NCBI RefSeq assembly: GCF_041053055.1
Contig: NZ_CP163443.1
Span: 3,534,001 to 3,598,000 of the forward strand
From: Streptomyces sp. R41
GTDB taxonomy: Bacteria > Actinomycetota > Actinomycetes > Streptomycetales > Streptomycetaceae
Direction of reading: 5' to 3'
Length of the DNA stretch: 64,000 bases
Part shown: in pieces, positions 42,860 to 49,876 of the stretch
Layout: the number at the start of each line of letters is the position of its first letter
Numbering within the stretch: the first letter of the stretch is position 1
Made by a program: the position numbers and the translations under genes
Notes under the pieces: generated by a model
Seen by the model: only the letters and a program-made list of their open reading frames with translations
What the model was told of the DNA's origin: nothing
Database searches by the model: none

Positions 42860-44110
42860 ATGACCTCGAATACGCGTGTGGTGGTGATCGGCGCCGGGCT
42901 CGCGGGCGCCCGGCTCGCCCGACGGCTCGGTGAGCTCGGCGCGTCCGGCGGCACGGCGGGCGCCCCCGCCCTGTCCGTCGAGCTCGTCGGCGAGGAGGAG
43001 CACCGCCCGTACAACCGCGTCCTGCTCGCCGAGGTCCTGGCCGGCCGGTACGCCCCCGAGGTGATCGCCCTCCCGGTGCCGGGCCGGCTGACCCGCGCCC
43101 GGGTCACCGGCATCGACCGGGCCGCGCGCACACTGCGCTGCGCGGACGGCTCGGTGATCGCATACGACACGCTGGTCCTCGCGACCGGCTCGAACCCCGT
43201 ACTCCCGCCGCTGCGCGGCCTGTTCGGCCACGGCGGGCACGAACTCCCCGAAGGCGTCCACGCGTTCCGCACGATGGACGACTGCCTGGGTCTGTCGAAG
43301 GCCGTGCGGCCCGGCGCCCGCGCCGTGGTGATCGGCGGCGGCCTCCTCGGCGTCTCCGCCGCCCGCGCGCTCGCCGTGCGCGGCGCCCAGGTGGTGCTGG
43401 CCCAGCAGGCCGAACGGCTCATGGAGCGCCAGCTCGACCCGTCCGCGTCCCGGCTGGTCCACCGGCACCTGACGGAACTGGGCGTCGAGGTGCACACCGA
43501 GTGCCGGGTGCGCGACGTGCGCTGTGTCGGCGGCGCGGTCCGCTCGGTGGAGATGGCCGACGGGTACGCCCTCGACGCCGACCTCGTCGTCCTGGCCTGC
43601 GGTGTCCACCCGCGTGTGGGCCTCGCCCAGGACGCGGGACTCGCCGTCCACAAGGGCATCCTCGTCGACGACGAACTGCGTACGTCCGACCCGCACATCC
43701 GGGCGATCGGCGACTGCGCCCAGCACGAGGGCACTCTCTACGGCTTGGCCACACCGGCGCTCGAACAGGCCGACATCCTCGCCGAGTTGATCGCGGGAGA
43801 CACGACTTCCCGTTACACCGGCACCCGTTCCCTGACCCGTCTCACTCTCACCGGCGGCGACACCCCCTTCGACCTCGCCGCGTTCGGCGAGCCCGAACCC
43901 CGCCCCGGCGACGACGTCATCCAGCTCGCCGACGCCACCCGCGGCACCTACCGCAAGGTCGTCGTCCGCGACGACCGCGTGGTCGGCGGCGTACTCGTCG
44001 GCGAACTCGGCACCGTCGGCGCGCTCGCCCGCGCCTGGGAGGGAGCAGAGCCGCTCCCCTCGGACGGCGCACCACTGCTCCACCTGCTCACCAACGATGG
44101 AGGCTCCTGA
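42860..44110 (+). CDS. NAD(P)/FAD-dependent oxidoreductase of the nitrite reductase operon
   Basis: A 416-residue flavoprotein homologous to the N-terminal half of NirB. It has VVVIGAGLAGARLARRLGE for FAD, a second dinucleotide motif AVVIGGGLLGVSAARAL, and the RAIGDCAQHEG segment. It lacks the [2Fe-2S] and siroheme domains. In Streptomyces nitrite reductase loci an extra flavoprotein of this type precedes nirB; it may pass electrons from NAD(P)H to NirB. Its stop (TGA 44108-44110) abuts the nirB ATG. The start could also be the GTG at 42854; no strong ribosome site precedes either. Confidence 0.85.
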   Translation: MTSNTRVVVIGAGLAGARLARRLGELGASGGTAGAPALSVELVGEEEHRPYNRVLLAEVLAGRYAPEVIALPVPGRLTRARVTGIDRAARTLRCADGSVIAYDTLVLATGSNPVLPPLRGLFGHGGHELPEGVHAFRTMDDCLGLSKAVRPGARAVVIGGGLLGVSAARALAVRGAQVVLAQQAERLMERQLDPSASRLVHRHLTELGVEVHTECRVRDVRCVGGAVRSVEMADGYALDADLVVLACGVHPRVGLAQDAGLAVHKGILVDDELRTSDPHIRAIGDCAQHEGTLYGLATPALEQADILAELIAGDTTSRYTGTRSLTRLTLTGGDTPFDLAAFGEPEPRPGDDVIQLADATRGTYRKVVVRDDRVVGGVLVGELGTVGALARAWEGAEPLPSDGAPLLHLLTNDGGS

Positions 44111-46729
44111 ATGTCCACGGACGCGACGAAGGCGGCGAACGCCACCGACGGGACCGCGCACACGATCGTGCTCGTCGGACACGGCATGGTCGGCCAGCGC
44201 TTCCTCGAAGCGCTCGCCGAGCGCGGCCTGACCGCCACGCACCGCGTGGTCGTGCTGTGCGAGGAGCCCCGCCCGGCGTACGACCGGGTCCAGCTCACCT
44301 CGTACTTCTCGGGCCGCACCCCGGACGAACTCTCGCTCACCGACGAGGAGTTCATCAAGGAGCACGGCATCGAGCTGCACCTGGGCGACCCGGCCGAGTC
44401 GATCGACCGCGAGGGGCGGACCGTGACGGCCCGCTCCGGCCTGGTGATCTCGTACGACACCCTCGTCCTCGCCACCGGCTCGTACCCCTTCGTCCCGCCG
44501 GTCCCCGGCAAGGACGCCGAGGGCTGCTTCGTCTACCGCACGATCGAGGACCTCCTCGCGATCGAGGAGTACGCGAAGGCACGGGCGACGACCGGTGCGG
44601 TGGTCGGCGGCGGACTGCTCGGACTCGAAGCGGCGGGCGCGCTCAAGGGGCTCGGACTGACCACGCACATCGTGGAGTTCGCGCCGCGTCTGATGCCGGT
44701 GCAGGTGGACGACGGCGGTGGCGCCGCCCTTCTGCGCACCATCGAGGACATGGGCCTGACGGTCCACACCGGCACGGGCACACAGGAGATCGTCACCGGC
44801 GACGACGACGCCGTGACCGGCATGAAGCTTTCCGACGGCTCCGAACTCCCCACGGATCTGGTGGTGTTCTCGGCGGGTGTACGCCCCCGGGACCAGCTCG
44901 CCCGCGACACCGGGCTCGATGTCGGCGAGCGCGGCGGCATCACGGTCGACGAGCAGTGCCGCACCTCGGACCCGCACGTGTTCGCGATCGGCGAGTGCGC
45001 ACTGGCGTCCGACGGCCGCGTATACGGTCTGGTCGCGCCGGGTTACGAGATGGCCGAGACCGCCGCCGCCACGATCGCGGCCGACGAGGCGAGCTTCACC
45101 GGCGCCGACCTCTCCACCAAGCTCAAGCTCCTCGGCGTCGACGTCGCGTCCTTCGGCGACGCGCACGGCGCCACCGCGGACTGCCTCGACGTCGTCTACG
45201 CCGACTCCCGCTCGGGCACGTACAAGAAGCTGGTCATAGGCCGCGACGGCGAACTGCTCGGCGGCATCCTGGTCGGCGACGCGGATGCGTACGGCACCCT
45301 GCGCGCCCTGACGGGCTCCGTGCCGCCGATCGCCCCCGAGCAGCTGGTCCTGCCGGCGGGCGCGGGTGCCCCGGTGGCCCTCGGCCCTTCCGCGCTCCCG
45401 GACTCCGCCGTCATCTGCTCCTGCCACAACGTCACCAAGGGCACGATCCGCGGCGCGGTCACCGAGCACTCCTGCACGACGGTCCCGGAAGTCAAGAAGT
45501 GCACCAAGGCCGGTACGGGCTGCGGCAGTTGCGTCAAGGTCCTCGGCCAGCTGGTCACCGCCGAGCTGGAGGCGAGCGGCGTCGAGGTCGACAAGGGCCT
45601 GTGCGGCTGCTTCTCGCAGACGCGCGAGGAGCTGTACGAGATCGTCCTGGCCCTGCGTATCACCTCGTACCAGCAACTCCTCGACCGCTACGGCCGTGAG
45701 GGCGCCCGGGGCGGCGACGGCTGCGAGACCTGCAAGCCCGCCGTCGCCTCGATCATCGCCTCGCTCGCCCCGACGGTCGGCGCGGACGGCTATGTCCTGG
45801 GCGGCGAACAGGCCGCGCTCCAGGACACCAACGACCACTTCCTCGCCAACCTCCAGAAGAACGGCTCGTACTCCATCGTGCCGCGCATCCCCGGCGGCGA
45901 GATCACCCCCGAGAAACTCATCGTGATCGGCGAGGTGGCCAGGGACTTCGGCCTCTACACGAAGATCACGGGCGGCCAGCGCATCGACATGTTCGGGGCG
46001 CGGGTGGAGCAACTCCCGCTGATCTGGGCGAGGTTGGTGGACGCCGGCTTCGAGTCGGGTCACGCGTACGGGAAGGCGCTGCGCACGGTCAAGTCGTGCG
46101 TGGGCCAGACCTGGTGCCGCTACGGCGTCCAGGACTCGGTCCGCATGGCCATCGACCTGGAGCTGCGCTACCGGGGGCTCAGGTCCCCGCACAAACTGAA
46201 GTCGGCGGTCTCCGGGTGCGCCCGCGAGTGCGCCGAGGCCCAGTCCAAGGACTTCGGCGTGATCGCCACCGCGAGCGGCTGGAACCTGTACGTCGGCGGC
46301 AACGGCGGCGCGACTCCGCGCCACGCGGACCTGCTGGCCCAGGACCTGTCCGACGCCGAACTGGTCCGCCTCATCGACCGGTTCCTGATGTTCTACATCC
46401 GTACGGCCGACCGCCTGGAACGCACATCGACCTGGCTGGAGCGGATCGAGGGCGGCCTGGACCACGTACGCGATGTGGTGGTCCACGACTCGCTGGGCAT
46501 CTGCGAGGAGCTCGAGTCGCTGATGTCGGCGCACGTGGCGAACTACCGCGACGAGTGGGCCGAGACCATCAACGACCCCGAGAAACTGGCCCGGTTCGTG
46601 TCCTTCGTGAACGCCCCGGACACCCCCGACCCGGTCGTCGGCTTCGTCCCCGAGCGCGACCAGATCAAGCCCGACCTGCCGCTGCTGACCATCGGCACGC
46701 GCCCCCTGGAAGGAAGCGCCCAGCGATGA
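44111..46729 (+). CDS. nirB: Nitrite reductase [NAD(P)H] large subunit
   Basis: An 872-residue multidomain enzyme that reduces nitrite to ammonium with six electrons. In order: FAD and NAD(P)H domains (LVGHGMVGQRFLEAL; VVGGGLLGLEAAGAL), a BFD-like [2Fe-2S] domain (Cys436, Cys438, Cys471, Cys474) and a second cysteine pair (GCETCKP), then the sulfite/nitrite reductase domain with [4Fe-4S]-siroheme ligands Cys663, Cys669, Cys703 and Cys707 (CX5C and CX3C). All key ligands are present. It overlaps nirD by ATGA. Siroheme could come from the chelatase at 25.4 kb. Confidence 0.95.
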   Translation: MSTDATKAANATDGTAHTIVLVGHGMVGQRFLEALAERGLTATHRVVVLCEEPRPAYDRVQLTSYFSGRTPDELSLTDEEFIKEHGIELHLGDPAESIDREGRTVTARSGLVISYDTLVLATGSYPFVPPVPGKDAEGCFVYRTIEDLLAIEEYAKARATTGAVVGGGLLGLEAAGALKGLGLTTHIVEFAPRLMPVQVDDGGGAALLRTIEDMGLTVHTGTGTQEIVTGDDDAVTGMKLSDGSELPTDLVVFSAGVRPRDQLARDTGLDVGERGGITVDEQCRTSDPHVFAIGECALASDGRVYGLVAPGYEMAETAAATIAADEASFTGADLSTKLKLLGVDVASFGDAHGATADCLDVVYADSRSGTYKKLVIGRDGELLGGILVGDADAYGTLRALTGSVPPIAPEQLVLPAGAGAPVALGPSALPDSAVICSCHNVTKGTIRGAVTEHSCTTVPEVKKCTKAGTGCGSCVKVLGQLVTAELEASGVEVDKGLCGCFSQTREELYEIVLALRITSYQQLLDRYGREGARGGDGCETCKPAVASIIASLAPTVGADGYVLGGEQAALQDTNDHFLANLQKNGSYSIVPRIPGGEITPEKLIVIGEVARDFGLYTKITGGQRIDMFGARVEQLPLIWARLVDAGFESGHAYGKALRTVKSCVGQTWCRYGVQDSVRMAIDLELRYRGLRSPHKLKSAVSGCARECAEAQSKDFGVIATASGWNLYVGGNGGATPRHADLLAQDLSDAELVRLIDRFLMFYIRTADRLERTSTWLERIEGGLDHVRDVVVHDSLGICEELESLMSAHVANYRDEWAETINDPEKLARFVSFVNAPDTPDPVVGFVPERDQIKPDLPLLTIGTRPLEGSAQR

Positions 46730-47076
46730 CCCTGGCACCCGAGACGACCGGCCTGAAGATCCAACTGCGGCTGGAGGACAGCTGGCTGACGGTCTGTGAA
46801 CTGGCCCAGCTGGTCCCCGGCCGCGGAGTCGCCGCACTCCTCCCCGACGGCCGCCAGGTCGCGGTGTTCCTGGACCGCGCGGGCCGGACGTACGCCATCG
46901 ACAACCGCGACCCGTTCAGCGGAGCGGCGGTGCTCTCCCGCGGCCTGACGGGCACCCACCAGGGCCGCCCGTTCGTCGCCTCCCCTCTCCTCAAGCAGCG
47001 CTTCGACCTGGAGTCGGGGCAGTGCCTGGACGACGAGACGATGCGGGTGGCGACGTACGAGGTGCGGAGCGCCTGA
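46726..47076 (+). CDS. nirD: Nitrite reductase small subunit
   Basis: A 116-residue NirD: a Rieske-like fold (VCELAQLVPGRGVAALL, VAVFLDRAGRTYAIDNRDPF, and a C-terminal SGQCLDD) but without the CxH pairs, as in other NirD proteins that carry no cluster. It forms the NADH-dependent nitrite reductase with NirB. The ATG overlaps the nirB stop by 4 bp. Its stop codon lies inside a 19-bp direct repeat also found at the end of the SDR gene at 47872-48636. Confidence 0.93.
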   Translation: MTLAPETTGLKIQLRLEDSWLTVCELAQLVPGRGVAALLPDGRQVAVFLDRAGRTYAIDNRDPFSGAAVLSRGLTGTHQGRPFVASPLLKQRFDLESGQCLDDETMRVATYEVRSA

Positions 47077-47091
47077 GAGGCGAGAGCGACG
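47073..47091. repeat. Left copy of direct repeat bracketing the TetR-SDR cassette
   Basis: CTGAGAGGCGAGAGCGACG, including the nirD stop codon. An identical 19-mer is at 48633-48651. Similarity extends another 12 bases in imperfect form, ending in GCTCCT in both copies. Confidence 0.9.
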
Positions 47092-47096
47092 GCGCC

Positions 47097-47160
47097 GGCT
47101 CCTGACCGATCGCGCTCCTGACCGATCGCGCTCCTGACTGATCACGCTCTTGACTGATCG
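47097..47160 (+). promoter_or_regulatory. 4 x 16-bp tandem array (probable TetR operator cluster)
   Basis: Four adjacent 16-bp units start at 47097, 47113, 47129 and 47145. Each has the form SGCTCYTGACYGATCR. The final unit overlaps the -35 box of the TetR promoter. The core ACYGATCG also occurs as a full palindrome at 47832-47841 before the SDR gene. Confidence 0.8.
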
Positions 47161-47179
47161 TTCCAGAAAAACCTAGGCT
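47150..47179 (+). promoter_or_regulatory. TetR-gene promoter, probably leaderless transcript
   Basis: TTGACT (47150-47155) and TAGGCT (47174-47179) with 18-bp spacing. The GTG start is only seven bases after the -10 box, so transcription should begin at or next to the start codon. Confidence 0.65.
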
Positions 47180-47186
47180 ACTTCAC

Positions 47187-47771
47187 GTGGCCAGGACCAA
47201 GGAGTTCGATCCCGACGCCGCGCTGCAGGCAGCCCTGGAGCTGTTCTGGCAGCGCGGCTACGAGGCGACGTCGATGTCCGATCTCGTCGAGCGTCTCGGT
47301 GTCGGGCGGGCCAGCATCTACGCGACCTTCGGCAACAAGCACGAGCTGTACCTGAAGGCGCTGGACCGCTATCAGCAGGCGCGCGACCCGCGGCTGCTGC
47401 GCGAACTGTCCCAGCCGGGCCCCGCGCTGCCCGCCGTGCGCACGGTGGTGCGCCGCTTCGCGACCGAGGCGGCGACCGAAGGCAAGCGCCTGAGCGGCTG
47501 TTTCGTCACCAACACGGCCGCCGAGCTCGCCGCGCACGACGCGACCGCGGCCCGCCGGGTCGAGCACAGCTGGGACCACATCGAGACCGTGCTGCACTCG
47601 GCGCTCGTCCGCGCGCAGGCACAGGGAGAGCTGCCCGAGGACCGCGACCCGCGGGCGCTGGCCCGCATGCTCCTCGTCCTGATGCAGGGCCTGCGCGTGG
47701 TGGGCAAGGCCTCCACGGACCCGGCCCGCGTCCAGGACGCGGCGGAACAGGCCCTGGTACTGCTCGACTGA
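47187..47771 (+). CDS. TetR/AcrR family transcriptional regulator
   Basis: A 194-residue repressor. The N-terminal helix-turn-helix is canonical (ALQAALELFWQRGYEATSMS, then RLGVGRASIYATFGNKHEL). The C-terminal ligand domain resembles the TetR_C group with SGCFVTNTAAELAAHD. Predicted target is its own promoter and the SDR gene downstream: both carry ACYGATCG sites. Such TetR-SDR pairs usually respond to the SDR substrate. No ribosome site precedes the GTG, consistent with a leaderless mRNA. Confidence 0.93.
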   Translation: MARTKEFDPDAALQAALELFWQRGYEATSMSDLVERLGVGRASIYATFGNKHELYLKALDRYQQARDPRLLRELSQPGPALPAVRTVVRRFATEAATEGKRLSGCFVTNTAAELAAHDATAARRVEHSWDHIETVLHSALVRAQAQGELPEDRDPRALARMLLVLMQGLRVVGKASTDPARVQDAAEQALVLLD

Positions 47772-47831
47772 ACCGCCCTCGCCTCGGGGGCGCTTTCGCA
47801 TGCCTCCGTCCTTCACATGCCTCCATAATGA

Positions 47832-47841
47832 ACCGATCGGT
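47832..47841. promoter_or_regulatory. Palindromic operator before the SDR gene
   Basis: ACCGATCGGT, a perfect 10-bp palindrome inside TGAACCGATCGGTCA, 30 bp before the SDR start. Its half-site matches the repeated units upstream of the TetR gene. Confidence 0.6.
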
Positions 47842-47871
47842 CAAGAAAAGCCGGTCGAGAAAAGAGACCTC

Positions 47872-48636
47872 ATGTCTACGCGTTTCCTTGGCCGGACGGC
47901 CCTCGTCACCGGCGCCGGCTCCGGCATAGGCCGCGCCACCGCCCTCGCGCTCGCCACGGAAGGCGCGCAGGTCGTCGTCGCCGGGCGCACCGCGACCCCG
48001 CTCGACGAAACCGTCGCGCTGATCGAGGAGCGGGGTGGCAAGGCCCTTGCGGTGACCGCCGACGTGTCGCGCGCCGCCGACTGGCAGACCCTCGTCGCGG
48101 CGACCGTGGACCGCTTCGGCTCCCTCGACGTGGCAGTGAACAACGCGGGCGTCTTCCGCGGCGGCCAACCGCTCGCCGACCTCCCCGAGACGGACTGGCA
48201 CGCACAGCTCGACACCAACGTCACCGGCGTATTCCTCGCCCTGCGGGCGGAGATCGCCCACATGCGCACGCAGCCCACCGGCGGCGCGATCGTGAACATC
48301 GCCTCCACCATCGGCCGACACACCCGCCGCCCGGGCGTCGCCGCCTACGCCGCCTCCAAGGCCGCCGTCACCGCGCTGACCCGCGCCGCCGCCCTCGACC
48401 ACATCGCCGACGGCGTCCGTATCAACGCCGTCAGCCCCGGCGCCTCCGCCACCACCATGTCACTGCGCCCCGGCGAGACGGAGTCCGAGCGCGTGGAGCG
48501 CGTACGCCACGAACTGCCGCTCGGCCGCGTGTCGGCGACCGAGGAGGTGGCCGCGGCCGTCCTCTACCTGGCCTCCGACGACGCGGCGTCGGTCGTCGGC
48601 ACGGACCTGGTGGTCGACAGTGGAGGTTCCCTCTGA
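47872..48636 (+). CDS. SDR family oxidoreductase, partner of the TetR regulator
   Basis: A 254-residue classical SDR: TGAGSGIG, NNAGVF, catalytic serine in NIASTIGRH, and YAASK (YxxxK). The C-terminus VVGTDLVVDSGGSL is standard. It is encoded 100 bp after the TetR gene and preceded by a palindromic operator. Start: ATG at 47872; an in-frame ATG at 47800 would place the operator inside the coding region and is rejected. Substrate unknown. The stop codon lies in the right copy of the bracketing direct repeat. Confidence 0.92.
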   Translation: MSTRFLGRTALVTGAGSGIGRATALALATEGAQVVVAGRTATPLDETVALIEERGGKALAVTADVSRAADWQTLVAATVDRFGSLDVAVNNAGVFRGGQPLADLPETDWHAQLDTNVTGVFLALRAEIAHMRTQPTGGAIVNIASTIGRHTRRPGVAAYAASKAAVTALTRAAALDHIADGVRINAVSPGASATTMSLRPGETESERVERVRHELPLGRVSATEEVAAAVLYLASDDAASVVGTDLVVDSGGSL

Positions 48637-48651
48637 GAGGCGAGAGCGACG
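48633..48651. repeat. Right copy of direct repeat bracketing the TetR-SDR cassette
   Basis: The same 19-mer as 47073-47091, again overlapping a stop codon (48634-48636), 1560 bp away. Confidence 0.9.
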
Positions 48652-48670
48652 AAGCGCGCTCCTCCCGGCG

Positions 48671-49600
48671 TCACACCGTGAGCGCGTCGTACGTCACTCC
48701 GGTCAGCCGCTCCGATGCGGCCCAAAGCCGTTCCGCCGCCGTGTCGTTCAGCGTCCATCCGGTACGCCAGGACTTTCCGGGCGAGCCGCGCCACATCGCG
48801 AACGACGGTCCGATGAACGCGTCGGGCCGCACGTCGGGGGCGGTGGCCGCGTACAGCGAGGGCAGCGCCCCGGCCTCGGCGCTCTGGGCGAAGACCCGGT
48901 TGCCGATCTCCATGAACCGCTCGGCGCCCCTGCGTCCCTCCAGCTTCGGCCCGGCGGTCTGCAGGTTGGTGGAGGCGTACCCGGGGTGCGCGGCGGCCGC
49001 GACGACATCGGAACCGCCGGCGGCGAGCCGCCGCGCCAGCTCATGGGTGAACAGGAGATTGGCGGTCTTGGACCGCGCGTAAGCGATCCACTTCCTGTAC
49101 GGCCCGCGCTCGCTGTTGAGGTCGTCGATGTCGATGTTGGCCAGCGCGTGCACCATGCTGGAGACGGTCACGACCCGGGCGCCCGGGGTCCCGAGCAGCG
49201 CGGGCAGCAACAGCCCGGTGAGCGCGAAGTGCCCGAGGTGGTTGACCCCGAACTGGGTCTCGAACCCGTCGGCGGTGCGGCCGAGGGGCAGGGCCATGAC
49301 GCCCGCGTTGTTGACGAGGAGATCGAGGCGGTCGTACGGGTAGGCATCCGCGAACTCCCGCACGGAGTTCAGGTCCCCGAGATCGAGCCGTACGAACTCC
49401 ACGTCCGCGCCCGGCGCCTCGGCCACGAGCCGATCCCCCGCCGCATGCCCACGCGCCTCACCCCGACAGGCGAGCACGACCCGAGCGCCCTTCCGCGCCA
49501 GCTCCCGCGCCGTGACGTATCCGAGGCCGCTGTTGGCCCCGGTGACGACCGCGGTACGCCCGCTCTGATCGGGGATGTCGCTCACGTTCCAGCCTGCCAT
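48671..49600 (-). CDS. SDR family oxidoreductase (retinol dehydrogenase-like)
   Basis: A 309-residue SDR of the longer retinol-dehydrogenase/WW-oxidoreductase-like type: TGANSGLGYVTARELA, NNAGVMALP, VNHLGHFALT, VSSMVH and YARSKTANLLF, followed by AAAHPGYASTNL. These enzymes act on alcohols, aldehydes or lipids. It converges with the preceding SDR gene and is not obviously part of the TetR unit. The ATG follows GGAAAGGG. Confidence 0.9.
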   Translation of the reverse strand: MAGWNVSDIPDQSGRTAVVTGANSGLGYVTARELARKGARVVLACRGEARGHAAGDRLVAEAPGADVEFVRLDLGDLNSVREFADAYPYDRLDLLVNNAGVMALPLGRTADGFETQFGVNHLGHFALTGLLLPALLGTPGARVVTVSSMVHALANIDIDDLNSERGPYRKWIAYARSKTANLLFTHELARRLAAGGSDVVAAAAHPGYASTNLQTAGPKLEGRRGAERFMEIGNRVFAQSAEAGALPSLYAATAPDVRPDAFIGPSFAMWRGSPGKSWRTGWTLNDTAAERLWAASERLTGVTYDALTV

Positions 49601-49767
49601 GACGGATTCCCTTTCCGGCGGTGTCCGGCACCCACGGTACGCCGCACCCGCCTCTCTCCCCCCGTCGGTCCCGCCGGATCAATTCGGGTTCGATCCGCCG
49701 CCCGACCAGCGGCAACGCTGCCCGGTTCCCCGGTCGCCGGGGCCGCGACGGTAAGCCGGAAGCCCCA

Positions 49768-49804
49768 AGAGGGCGGCACCCCCCGCACAGGGGTGCCGCC
49801 CTCT
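49768..49804 (-). terminator. Terminator hairpin downstream of ppdK
   Basis: A perfect 15-bp stem (49768-49782 with 49790-49804) and 7-base loop between the ppdK stop and the upstream end of the leftward SDR gene. It lacks a T-run, as is usual in streptomycetes. The rest of 49601-49876 shows nothing else. Confidence 0.85.
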
Positions 49805-49876
49805 CTCGGTGCGCCGGGACCGCTGTCTGTCGGTGAGGGTCAGGTGACCGACGGCAGTCCCGGGGGTCTCAGGGGA

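Noticed and set aside
42767..46837. 1356-codon open frame on the minus strand
   Set aside because: It is antisense to the clear nirB operon, has no family motifs and a composition of mirrored codons; a GC-content artefact.
47097..47160. Short CRISPR or origin iterons
   Set aside because: Four adjacent 16-bp units without spacers, ending in a promoter; no rep or cas gene nearby.
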